A DNA stretch of 64,000 nt, from NCBI RefSeq assembly GCF_011492945.1, contig NZ_CP045119.1, positions 434,001 through 498,000 of the forward strand, in the 5' to 3' direction. How positions within the stretch are numbered: position 1 is the stretch's first letter; each line of letters begins with the position of its first letter. The position numbers and the translations under genes are program-made. Below are positions 1 through 8,113 of the stretch, in pieces. This stretch comes from Rubrobacter tropicus. Its GTDB lineage: Bacteria > Actinomycetota > Rubrobacteria > Rubrobacterales > Rubrobacteraceae. The notes beneath the pieces were generated by a model that saw only the letters and a list, made by a program, of their open reading frames with translations, was not told the DNA's origin and did no database searches.

Positions 1-3000
1 GTATGCCGAACGGAAGAGGGTCGCCTGCAATAGGCCGCTTTCGTCTTCTATCAGGAGGAAGTACACCCGGTGGCCGCTCTTTGTCGGCGGGCTCTGCAGG
101 CACTCTATGAGGCCCGCGGCGCGGGCCCGGGTGCCGTGGGGAAGTCTCCTTATCTCCTCGCTCGAAACCGCTCCCAACTCTCTGAGCGCCGCCCGGTAGG
201 GCAGCAGCGGATGCCTGCGGGCGTTGAGGCCGAGGACCTCCCACTCCATCTTTTCTCGGGCGGTCTCGGCAAGGGGCAGGTGCTCGATGCCCCTCCTCTC
301 CCGCGTCGTCCACCAGCTCGCCGGGTGCCTCAGGGGTATCTCCGGCTGCTCCCCGCGCCTCCGCTTCTTCGGTAGGGTCATGGCCTCGTCGAGCAGCCGT
401 GACCGGCCGGGCTCTCCTGGTAGATCGTCCAGAAAGCCGCCCTTGATGAGGTTCTCCAGCGAGTCTTTCTCGACCGCGGTCCTCCCGTACAGGTCGGTGA
501 CGGAGGCGAAAGGCCTTTCGCGACGACCTGAGAGGATCGAAGATATAGCCTTCTCCGAGAGGCCCTTGCAGTAGCGGAGGCCCACGCGGAGCGCGGCTCC
601 GGCTTCGACGGCGAATTCTGCTTCGGAGAGGTGGATGTCGGGTGGGAGCACTTCGAGCCCGATCCTGCGCGCCTCGTTCAACAGCAGCCTGGGGCTGTAG
701 AAGCCCATCGGCTGCGAGTTTAGAAGGGCGGCGAAGAACTCGGCCGGGTAGTGGGTCCTCATGTACGCCGATGCGTAGGAGAGCTCGGCGAAGGAGGCGG
801 CGTGGGCTGCCGAGAAGCCGTAGACGGAGAAGCCCTCCATCCAGGAGAAGACCTCGCTCGCCCTGACGGCCGTAACGCCTTTCTCGCCCGCCCGGTCCAG
901 GAACTCGCGGCGCAGCCCGTTCATCGCGCCCGGGCCCCGGTCTTTGGTCATGGCGCGGCGGAGCATGTCCCCCTCTGTGAGGGAGAAACCGGCCACGGCG
1001 TTCGCCACGGCGAGGACCTGCTCCTGGTAGACGAGGACGCCATAAGTCCGGCGCAGCACTTCCCTTAATTCGGGTAGGATCTCCGCGCTCCGTCCTTCTT
1101 CGTTCTTCCTCTGTATAAAAGGGGTTATGAGGTCTCCCCTGACGGGTCCGGGCCTGAAGAGCGAGATCTGGGCCACAAGGTCCGTGAACTTCTCGGGCCG
1201 GAGACGCCGGCTCAAATGCATCTGACCCGGGGACTCGAGCTGGAACATCCCGGCGTTCCGGCCGGTCCTGATGAGCGCGTAGGTGTCCCCGTCCTCGGGC
1301 GGCAGGTCGTAGGGGTCTACCTTCCGGCCCGTTCTCTTCGTTGCGAGGACGCCTGCCCTGTGCAGCGCGGTGTGCATCCTCAGGCCCAGCAGGTCGAGCT
1401 TGGGGATGCCGATCCGCTCCAGGTCGTCCTTGTCGTACTGGCAGCGCAGCAGCCCCTCCTTCCCCGAGGGCTCTAGCGGCACGAGCTCGGAGAGGTGGCG
1501 CTCGGCCGTCCCGAAGACCATCCCGCCGCTGTGCGTCCCCGCCTCCCTGACGCGCCCGAGGAGACCCGCCGAGAGCTCCAGAAGGAGCCGGTATCTCTCC
1601 ACGTCCTGCAAGGGGTGGTTCCGCATGGCCGGTTCGGAGAGCGCCTCCTTCCAGCCGTCGAGGCCCGCGTAGACCCGGTCGCGGTCCCTGAAGCGGGTAG
1701 GGACGTGCCGGCTGAGGTCGTTTATCTCGCCAGGCTGGTGTCCGAGCGCGCGGGCCGCGACCCTCACCGCCCCCCGCAGGGACATGGTCTGGACCGTGGC
1801 CGCCTCCGCGGCACCGCTCCTTTCGTGGCGCCGGACCATCTCGAAGCGGACCTCGTCGCGCCGGAGCGAGCAGAAGTCCAGGTCTATGTCCGGCGGGTCT
1901 TTGCGACCCTCGTGCATGAACCGCTCGAAGAGGAGCCCGTTGCCGAACGGCTCGGGCTGGGTCAACTCCAGACAGTACGAGACCAGGCTGTTCGCCGCGC
2001 TCCCCCGGCCCGTCACCGGGATGCCTCTGGAGCGCGCGATCTCCCGCGCCTCGCACGCCACCAGGAAGTATGGCGCGAACCCCAGCTTCTCTATGCACCC
2101 GAGCTCTCGCTTTAGCCGGGCCGCCACCTCCCCGAGCGTCGGGTCTTCGCCGGCCTTCCCGTAACGCTTCCTCGCCCCCGCGAAAGCCATCCTCCTTATA
2201 GTCCTCCACGCCGAAGATCCCCGCGGGACCCTGGCGGCCGGCACGTGTACTCTCCCGGAGAGGTCCACCGCGCCGGCGCAGCGCTCCGCCACCGCCGCGG
2301 CGCATGCCAGGGCCTCCGGGCGGTCCTCGAAGAGCCGGCGCATCTTTTCGGGAGTTTTTAGATAGAGCTGATCTGTCGGCCTGTACTCCGGCCCCGGCAG
2401 GCGCGAGAGGTGCGAGGCGGCGACGAGGACCTCGTGCAGGCGATGGTCCCCCGGCCGCAGGTAAGACACCTCGTTGGTCGCCAGGACCGGCAGACCTCTT
2501 TTCCGGGCCAACGCCGCGACCTGTCCCATCCTTCTTCGGCTGCCGGCGGTCCCGTCGTCCGTGAGCTCCACGAAGACCCCGTCCCGCCCGAACGCTTCCC
2601 CCAAAAGGTCCGCGACCCTCTCCGCGCGGGCGCCCTGACCGGAGAGAACGAGGCGGGGGACGAGGCCGAAGGGAACGGCCCCCGTCAGGCAGACGAGACC
2701 TTCGGCGTGGTCCAGAAGGGTCGCGAGCGGGCACGCCGGTTTGCGCCTGTCCCCAGACGAGCACCTGTAGGCCGTGATGAGCCTGCAGAGCGAGCGATAC
2801 CCTTCCATCCCTTCGGCCAGCAGAACCAGGTATCCGCCGCCTTCGATGCAGATCTCGGCCCCTACGATGGGAGATATACCCGCCTCCCCGGCGACCTCCA
2901 GAAAGCGCGGGATGCCGTACAACCCGTCGCGGTCGGTGAGGGCGAGGGACCTCATCCCCATGCCGGCGGCCTCCTCGACCAACTCCTCCGGCGTCGCCGT

Positions 3001-3060
3001 CCCGTATCCGTAGGAGAAGCCGCTCCTTACGTGCAGGTGGACGAAGTGGTGGGAGGCCAT
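1..3060 (-). CDS. dnaE2: Error-prone DNA polymerase III alpha subunit, DnaE2/ImuC type (3' end outside window)
   Basis: This is a replicative-family (C-family) DNA polymerase, probably the mutagenic DnaE2/ImuC form used in translesion synthesis. The ATG at 3060 opens a frame that stays open to base 1, giving about 1,020 residues, so only the extreme C-terminus is missing. The N-terminal PHP domain has LHVRSGFSYG and the LTDRDGLYG variant typical of DnaE2 rather than the TDHG of housekeeping DnaE. The catalytic PDIDLDF motif is intact, and an OB-fold-like segment begins near the left edge. The start overlaps the stop of the 139-aa gene upstream (TGATG), so the two are coupled. Divergent lexA and a LexA-like box lie upstream, consistent with SOS control. 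No imuA or imuB is visible on this side. The polymerase family is certain; the DnaE2 subtype is likely. Confidence 0.92.
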   Translation of the reverse strand, partial: MASHHFVHLHVRSGFSYGYGTATPEELVEEAAGMGMRSLALTDRDGLYGIPRFLEVAGEAGISPIVGAEICIEGGGYLVLLAEGMEGYRSLCRLITAYRCSSGDRRKPACPLATLLDHAEGLVCLTGAVPFGLVPRLVLSGQGARAERVADLLGEAFGRDGVFVELTDDGTAGSRRRMGQVAALARKRGLPVLATNEVSYLRPGDHRLHEVLVAASHLSRLPGPEYRPTDQLYLKTPEKMRRLFEDRPEALACAAAVAERCAGAVDLSGRVHVPAARVPRGSSAWRTIRRMAFAGARKRYGKAGEDPTLGEVAARLKRELGCIEKLGFAPYFLVACEAREIARSRGIPVTGRGSAANSLVSYCLELTQPEPFGNGLLFERFMHEGRKDPPDIDLDFCSLRRDEVRFEMVRRHERSGAAEAATVQTMSLRGAVRVAARALGHQPGEINDLSRHVPTRFRDRDRVYAGLDGWKEALSEPAMRNHPLQDVERYRLLLELSAGLLGRVREAGTHSGGMVFGTAERHLSELVPLEPSGKEGLLRCQYDKDDLERIGIPKLDLLGLRMHTALHRAGVLATKRTGRKVDPYDLPPEDGDTYALIRTGRNAGMFQLESPGQMHLSRRLRPEKFTDLVAQISLFRPGPVRGDLITPFIQRKNEEGRSAEILPELREVLRRTYGVLVYQEQVLAVANAVAGFSLTEGDMLRRAMTKDRGPGAMNGLRREFLDRAGEKGVTAVRASEVFSWMEGFSVYGFSAAHAASFAELSYASAYMRTHYPAEFFAALLNSQPMGFYSPRLLLNEARRIGLEVLPPDIHLSEAEFAVEAGAALRVGLRYCKGLSEKAISSILSGRRERPFASVTDLYGRTAVEKDSLENLIKGGFLDDLPGEPGRSRLLDEAMTLPKKRRRGEQPEIPLRHPASWWTTRERRGIEHLPLAETAREKMEWEVLGLNARRHPLLPYRAALRELGAVSSEEIRRLPHGTRARAAGLIECLQSPPTKSGHRVYFLLIEDESGLLQATLFRSAY

Positions 3061-3479
3061 CAATCCAGCACCCCGACCACGAACCAGCCGCCTTGCTCCC
3101 GGGTGAGATCCGCCACCGTTCCGTCGGAGAGGAGCACCCTGGCCGTGGTCCTGTCGGCCGCCCTGTCCTCGTCCCACCACCACCCGACCTCCCGCCAGCG
3201 AACGAGACCCTCCACGATCCACGCTTTACGTGAACGCCCCCGGCCCGAGGTCCGCGTGACCCGCACGCGACCGCGGAGGTTCTCGACCTCGACCGGCTCC
3301 CGCCTGACGCGGGCGGCCTGTCCCCCGGTCCCGGCCAGCTCCGAGGCCCGCGAGAGCCACGGCGCCCGAAGCAAATGCTCGACGACCGCCCGCTTCGACC
3401 CGCTGGTGGGAAACAACGGCTCCTCGAACCCATCGGGCCTCGCCGGGTAGGCGTGTATCTCGGCGACGCTCGCTTCCAA
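3060..3479 (-). CDS. Small protein upstream of dnaE2 (DUF6504-like)
   Basis: This is a 139-residue protein translated from TTG at 3479, which follows a strong GGAGGAGG ribosome site five bases upstream. The C-terminal half is rich in W and R (GWWWDEDRAADRTTARVLL) and ends in a strand-rich segment, resembling the small DUF6504-type domain found next to dnaE or imuB genes in actinobacteria. That family match is from memory and moderate. No catalytic motif is visible. Its stop overlaps the dnaE2 ATG, so it is almost certainly co-translated with the polymerase. It may be an accessory of the mutasome, perhaps taking the place of ImuA or ImuB, which are absent here; that role is inference. Confidence 0.6.
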   Translation of the reverse strand: MEASVAEIHAYPARPDGFEEPLFPTSGSKRAVVEHLLRAPWLSRASELAGTGGQAARVRREPVEVENLRGRVRVTRTSGRGRSRKAWIVEGLVRWREVGWWWDEDRAADRTTARVLLSDGTVADLTREQGGWFVVGVLD

Positions 3480-3663
3480 GAGATCCTCCTCCCAGAGCGC
3501 CGGCAGCCGAGCCAGGGGTGGGGAGGACCCGCGCCGCCCGGTATAATCCGGACGAAGGGCGTCCTCGCCTCCTCAAACCCCCGAAGACCGCTACTGGTTG
3601 GTCGCCGTTCGGTCGCCGGGGCCCGGGGTGGGGGCGCTCCTCTATTTTTCTTTCACGCTACCA

Positions 3664-3677
3664 CAAACTATTGTTTG
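3664..3677. promoter_or_regulatory. Candidate LexA (SOS) box
   Basis: CAAAC-TATT-GTTTG is a perfect 5-bp inverted repeat with a 4-bp spacer, extended imperfectly by CC/GG on the outside. It has the same layout as the actinobacterial SOS box GAAC-N4-GTTC. It lies 59 bp upstream of the lexA ATG and in the shared divergent region with the dnaE2 operon, where autoregulation by LexA is expected. Binding is inferred. Confidence 0.6.
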
Positions 3678-3735
3678 CGGTCTAGGGCAAGATCCGCTAG
3701 AGTGTTCCCGCGGCACGGCGACAGAGGGAGCGGAG

Positions 3736-4389
3736 ATGGTCCCTGAGAACTGGGGGAAGAGGTTGGAGATGCTCCGGCACCTGGCCCGCCTGGGCGCCGG
3801 GGGGGGCGGGGCGCCGACCGTGCGCGAGCTGGGGGAGGCCGTCGGGTTGCGGAGTTCCCAGACGGCCTACAAGCACCTCAAGAAGTTGGAAGAGGCCGGC
3901 TACGTCGAGCGGGAGGGCGCGTCGCGGAGGGCGCGGGGCATCAGGCTAACGGGGAAAGGTTGGGAGGTGGTCGGGGAGATGCCGCTGCTCGGGCGCATCG
4001 CCGCTGGTCGCGGGCTGGAGGCCGTGGCGGCCGTGGACGGGGCGTACTCGCTGGCCGCCGAGCTCGTCGGGTCCCGTTCGGGGCGTCGGCGGTACCTGCT
4101 GAGGGTGGTGGGGCAGTCCATGATCGGGGCCCACATAGCCGACGGTGACCTGCTCGTTGTCGAGGAGGACGAAGACCCGGCGGACGGCGAGGTCGTCGTG
4201 GCGCTCTTGCGGGGCGGGGAGGAGGTAACCGTAAAGAGGATCTTCCGCGAGAGGGGCGAGGCCGGGGAGTTCGTGAGGCTCAGGCCCGAGAACGGGGACC
4301 ACGAGGACCTCGTCGTGCCCGCCGAGGAGGCGGAAGTCCAGGGGCGCGTGGTCTACGTCGTCCACCCGCCGCGGGGAAGACGTCCCTGA
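3736..4389 (+). CDS. lexA: LexA repressor
   Basis: This is the SOS-response repressor, 217 residues. An N-terminal winged helix (residues about 1-72, with TVRELGEAVGLRSS as the recognition helix region) is followed by an S24 autoprotease domain. The Ala90-Gly91 cleavage site sits in GRIAAG. Ser128 (GQSM) and Lys167 (TVKRIF) form the catalytic dyad, so it should self-cleave when RecA is activated. I chose ATG 3736, preceded by GAGGGAGCGGAG, over in-frame starts further upstream because those would run through the operator and add unconserved residues. It is divergent from the dnaE2 operon, and the CAAAC-N4-GTTTG box lies in the shared promoter region. Confidence 0.96.
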   Translation: MVPENWGKRLEMLRHLARLGAGGGGAPTVRELGEAVGLRSSQTAYKHLKKLEEAGYVEREGASRRARGIRLTGKGWEVVGEMPLLGRIAAGRGLEAVAAVDGAYSLAAELVGSRSGRRRYLLRVVGQSMIGAHIADGDLLVVEEDEDPADGEVVVALLRGGEEVTVKRIFRERGEAGEFVRLRPENGDHEDLVVPAEEAEVQGRVVYVVHPPRGRRP

Positions 4390-4390
4390 A

Positions 4391-4474
4391 TCGGCCCGCT
4401 CCGGCTTCGCCTCAGCTTTCAGCGGTCGGCTTTTTTGCCCTCGCTGAAAGCTGACCGCTGAAAGCTGAAAGCTG
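4391..4474. repeat. Intergenic palindromic repeat, copy A
   Basis: This copy lies just after the lexA stop. It has an 18-bp stem with one mismatch (arms 4413-4430 and 4450-4467) and contains AAAGCTGACCGCTGA and CCGGCTTCGCCT, both shared with copies at 10613, 39433 and 42740. A T-run in the loop is also shared. It may act as a transcript end for lexA. It looks like a non-autonomous dispersed element. Confidence 0.7.
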
Positions 4475-4543
4475 GCGTTCTGCACGGAGCTGCCGTAAAG
4501 TGAGAGGACTAACAAGCATCGTTTTCTTGGCGATGTAAGCTTT

Positions 4544-6169
4544 GTGGCGTTGGTGCGTGGGTTTGGGGCTGTCTTCGGGGGTGGCCGCTTCCGTAAAAAG
4601 GGTTTAGGAGGGGTTTTGGCTGGCACTGAAGATCGCGGGGTTTTGGGCGGTGGGGTCAGTCGCTCCCGTTTCCTGAAGTTGGCGGGCCTTGGGGCCGGGC
4701 TCTCGCTTTTCCCCGGCTCGCTGCTCCCTTCGGGGGCCGGCCTGGCGCAGACGGTGGGCGGGCCGGCCATCTTGAACGACGGCAGGTATCCGATCGCGGC
4801 GTGGTGGCCGCCGCCGCCCGTGCCAAACACGAACCCCGATCCCGCGTCGGAGACGGCGAGGCGCTACGCGGAGCTCGCCGGGGCGAACTTCAACACCGTC
4901 ATCGGCGGCAACGGCGTGAGCAACGACAGGGCGAACAGGCTCGCCCTGGAAGCCTGCGGGCCGAACGGCCTGCGGCTCGTGCTCGACGACGGCAGGCTGC
5001 GCAACGCCATCGAGGGCACGGCCCCCGCCCAGGCCGCCCGGGCGGGGGGACAGGAGGAGCCTGAGGGCGTGTTGCAGGCCCTCAACGAGCAGGATTCCGA
5101 GCAGGACGTGCGGGCGCAGGCGGCCGCCGACCCGGCGGCGATCACGCAGAGGATCCAGGAGCTTCAGGTCAGGTTCGGCAACGGCCAGTACCCGGCGCTC
5201 GCCGGCATCTTCCTCTACGACGAGCCGGGCAGGAGCCTGTTCCCCACCCTCCGGTTCGCCAGAGAGGAGGTCGAGCGGGTGTTCGGCGGCGAGGAGTTGC
5301 CGTACGTGAACGCCTGGCCTTCCTACGCGTCTCCCAGCAACGCGCTCGAAGCCCCGTCCTACGAGGCCTACCTCAACTACTACATGAACGAGACGCAGTA
5401 TCCCAACTCGGCCATCGCCCCGCCTTTCCTGAGCTTCGACCACTACCCGCTGTTGGCGAACGAACGGACCACCACAGACTACTTCTACAACCACGCGGTC
5501 ATCAGGCGTTTCGCGCTCCGTTTCGGGGTGCCCTCCTGGGGGTTCGTGCAGAGCATGGGCTTCGACGGGCGGGGCATCGGGCTCGCGCCGCGCCGGTCGC
5601 CCGACGAGGCAGAGCTCTTCTGGCAGCTCAACGTGGCCCTCGCCTACGGGGTGAAGGGCATCCAGTACTTCACCTACTGGACCCCGGCCAGCGGCAACGG
5701 TATCAGGTTCGGCAACGCCCTGATCACGCGCGCCGGCCAGCGCACTTTTCTCTACAACTACGCCCAAAGGGCGAACGAGTACCTGCGAAGGGTGGGCGCC
5801 GTCCTCTTGCCCCTCACCTCCACCTCCGTGACCCACGCCAACGAGCCAAAGCCGCCGCGCGGCGCCCAACCCTTCAGGGGAAACCCTTACGTCAGGGCCG
5901 CCACCGGGAGCGCGGTCATCCTGAGCTTCTTCAACAAGCCGGGTGCCCCCTCCGAGCGGTACATGCTCGTCGCGAACCGCGGCCCCAACCGGGCGGCGAA
6001 GGCCCGCCTGACCATCTCCAACCTCGTCAGGGGCGTGGAGGTGTTCGACCCCTCGGCCGGGGCGGACGGCGCGTTCGTCCAGACCAACCTTGGCGGGACG
6101 CCGCCCCAGTACCTCTACCCCGTAATCTCTCCCGGCAGGGCCCGCCTGTACCGTCTGCGCACCGGCTAA
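4544..6169 (+). CDS. Secreted glycoside-hydrolase-like TIM-barrel protein
   Basis: This 541-residue protein is probably exported. Residues 39-45 (SRSRFLK) followed by a hydrophobic stretch and GLAQ look like a Tat-type leader, but the twin arginines are split by a serine. The body resembles the barrel of GH42/GH-A-like enzymes: FLYDEPG, LSFDHYPLL, the WGFVQSMGF strand, and GIQYFTYWTP near the end of the barrel, then a C-terminal beta domain. The acid/base and nucleophile glutamates cannot be assigned with certainty. It stands alone, with the lexA-side repeat upstream and an ABC transporter downstream. The GTG at 4544 is the longest start; one nearer the signal region is possible. A role in polysaccharide breakdown is inferred from the fold only. 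Confidence 0.6.
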   Translation: MALVRGFGAVFGGGRFRKKGLGGVLAGTEDRGVLGGGVSRSRFLKLAGLGAGLSLFPGSLLPSGAGLAQTVGGPAILNDGRYPIAAWWPPPPVPNTNPDPASETARRYAELAGANFNTVIGGNGVSNDRANRLALEACGPNGLRLVLDDGRLRNAIEGTAPAQAARAGGQEEPEGVLQALNEQDSEQDVRAQAAADPAAITQRIQELQVRFGNGQYPALAGIFLYDEPGRSLFPTLRFAREEVERVFGGEELPYVNAWPSYASPSNALEAPSYEAYLNYYMNETQYPNSAIAPPFLSFDHYPLLANERTTTDYFYNHAVIRRFALRFGVPSWGFVQSMGFDGRGIGLAPRRSPDEAELFWQLNVALAYGVKGIQYFTYWTPASGNGIRFGNALITRAGQRTFLYNYAQRANEYLRRVGAVLLPLTSTSVTHANEPKPPRGAQPFRGNPYVRAATGSAVILSFFNKPGAPSERYMLVANRGPNRAAKARLTISNLVRGVEVFDPSAGADGAFVQTNLGGTPPQYLYPVISPGRARLYRLRTG

Positions 6170-6335
6170 ATCGCCCCGCAGACCGCCAGCAGAAAGCGTC
6201 AAACCGGCCATCGCTCGGGCGAACCGACCGATGGAATAGAGGGCTTTGCAAGTAGAATTATTGGCAGAAACAACACGTCGAAACACGGGCAAAAAGCGGG
6301 GAGGCGGTAGGGGTTTGGGCGCGCGAGGGGCATCT

Positions 6336-7310
6336 TTGAATGGAACCGCGATCAGGGCCGAGGGCCTCGTCCGGCGGTTCGGGGAGAACGCGGCGGTCGA
6401 CGGGGTAGACCTCTCCGTAAAGCCGGGTGAGATCTACGGCTTCCTCGGCCCGAACGGGGCCGGCAAGACCACGACGGTCAGGATGCTTGTTACCCTGCTG
6501 TCTCCGACTGCCGGCCGCGCCACGGTCGCCGGACGGGACGTCGTCTCCGAGCCGCACGAGGTCCGGCTCCGGATCGGGGTGGCGTTGCAGGAGGCGGCGC
6601 TCGACGCGCAGCAGACGGGCGCCGAGATCCTGCACCTCCAGGGACGCCTCTACGGCCTGACCACCGGCGAGACCAAGCGCCGCCTCGCCGAGCTCGGCGA
6701 GCTCATAGACCTCGGCGACGCCCTCGACCGGCGCGTCGGCGGCTACTCCGGCGGGATGCGCCGCCGCCTCGACCTGGCCGCCGCCCTCGTCCACAACCCG
6801 GACGTCCTCTTCCTCGACGAGCCGACCACCGGCCTCGATCCCGTAAGCCGCCAGAAGGTCTGGGAGGAGGTGAGACGCCTGAACGATGAACTGGGCGTCA
6901 CCATCTTTCTCACGACCCAGTACCTGGAGGAGGCGGACCGTCTCGCCGACAGGGTGGGCATCATCGACGCGGGCCGCATCGCCGCCGAGGGCACGCCCGA
7001 AGACCTCAAGCGCTCCGTGGGCCAGGACATCGTCGTCGCCCGCACCCGCGGCGAGGCGAACGGCGCGGTCGAGAAGCTGCGCGGCCTGGAGGCTGTCGAG
7101 AGGGTGGACGTCCACGGCGAGGAGCTTACCGTCGCGACCCCCGACGGCCCGCGCGTAGTCGGCAAGGTGGCCGTGGCGCTCGAAGAGTCGGGCGTTGCCG
7201 TGGAGAGGCTGACCCTCCGCACCCCGACCCTCGACGACGTCTTTCTGGAGGTAACCGGCAACAGGCTCGGCACGGACGACGGCGCGGACACGGACGAGGA
7301 GGGACGATGA
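6336..7310 (+). CDS. ABC transporter ATP-binding protein (DrrA type)
   Basis: This is the ATPase of a drug or lipid exporter of the DrrA/CcmA group, about 324 residues. It has a Walker A (GPNGAGKTT), a Q-loop in VALQEAALD, the signature YSGGMRRRLDLA, Walker B (VLFLDEPTTGLD) and an H-loop region where TTQYLEEAD replaces the usual His with Gln. The C-terminal ~100 residues form the DrrA regulatory extension. The frame is open from 6246, but TTG 6336 is preferred: it has GAGGGG five bases upstream and is followed directly by the conserved N-terminus. It overlaps the permease gene by ATGA, so the pair is coupled. Confidence 0.93.
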   Translation: MNGTAIRAEGLVRRFGENAAVDGVDLSVKPGEIYGFLGPNGAGKTTTVRMLVTLLSPTAGRATVAGRDVVSEPHEVRLRIGVALQEAALDAQQTGAEILHLQGRLYGLTTGETKRRLAELGELIDLGDALDRRVGGYSGGMRRRLDLAAALVHNPDVLFLDEPTTGLDPVSRQKVWEEVRRLNDELGVTIFLTTQYLEEADRLADRVGIIDAGRIAAEGTPEDLKRSVGQDIVVARTRGEANGAVEKLRGLEAVERVDVHGEELTVATPDGPRVVGKVAVALEESGVAVERLTLRTPTLDDVFLEVTGNRLGTDDGADTDEEGR

Positions 7311-8113
7311 CAGGGGCCAGCATCGAAGTGGGCGACGGGCGCGTCGGGGCGCGGCCAGCGGGTTTCTGGCGGGACCTCGTAAGCGTCGCGGGGAGGGCCC
7401 TGCGGGCCATACCACGCGAGCCGGAGGCGCTCATACCGGCGCTCATAGTCCCGATCTTCTTCTTCGCCGTGAACGTCGGGGCGCTCGCGGACATCTCCTC
7501 GTTCGCGGGCGTCGAGGACTTCGAGGCGTTCCAGTTGCCCGTCGCCATCGTCTTCGCCGTGACGGGCATCTCCAGGGCGTCCGCGCTGGTCACGGACATC
7601 CAGTCCGGCTACTTCGACAGGCTGCTCGTCTCCCCCGTGAGCCGCTACAGCCTGCTGCTCGGCCTGATGGCCGCCGACCTCGTGCTCGTCATCGCGCTCT
7701 GCGTGCCTGTTCTCGTCCTCGGCTTTATCCTCGGCGTCGGCTTCGCGACCGGGCCCCTGGGCGTGCTCGCGTTCCTGCTTCTCAGCGGTCTCTGGGGGCT
7801 CGCCTTCACGGGTTTTCCCTACGCCATCGCGCTCAGGACCGGCAACCCGGCGGCGGTCAACTCCTCCTTTATCCTGTTCTTCCCCTTCGCCTTTCTGACG
7901 ACCACGTTCTTGCCGCAGGAGGCGCTGACCGGCTGGCTCGCCACCGTCGCGGACTACAACCCCGTGACGTACCTTCTGGCGGGACTGCGGGCCCTGATCT
8001 CCTCCGGCTGGGTCCTCGCCGACCTCCTCCCCGCCATCGGCGCCGTCGCCGCGGTCGGCCTCGTCTCGTTCTACCTGGCCTTCTCCGCCCTGCGTGCCAG
8101 GGTCCGAAACTAG
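7307..8113 (+). CDS. ABC transporter permease (DrrB/ABC-2 type)
   Basis: This is the membrane half of the exporter, 268 residues with about six membrane segments and the ABC-2 signature region (FLPQEALTGWLATVADYNPVTYLLAGLR) before the last helices. The GFDRLLVSP-like loop (YFDRLLVSPVSR) typical of DrrB is present. Its ATG overlaps the ATPase stop. The downstream winged-helix gene starts inside its 3' end, so all three genes form one transcription unit. Substrate is unknown; hydrophobic drugs or lipids are usual for the family. Confidence 0.92.
   Translation: MTGASIEVGDGRVGARPAGFWRDLVSVAGRALRAIPREPEALIPALIVPIFFFAVNVGALADISSFAGVEDFEAFQLPVAIVFAVTGISRASALVTDIQSGYFDRLLVSPVSRYSLLLGLMAADLVLVIALCVPVLVLGFILGVGFATGPLGVLAFLLLSGLWGLAFTGFPYAIALRTGNPAAVNSSFILFFPFAFLTTTFLPQEALTGWLATVADYNPVTYLLAGLRALISSGWVLADLLPAIGAVAAVGLVSFYLAFSALRARVRN

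Noticed and set aside
3535-3560. TATAAT at 3541 as a lexA or dnaE2 promoter
   Set aside because: It is flanked by CCGG on both sides, lacks a matching -35 on either strand and lies far from lexA; probably chance.
4604-6292. Long minus-strand open frame opposite the glycosidase-like gene
   Set aside because: No motifs, biased composition and complete overlap with a gene that has recognisable domains.
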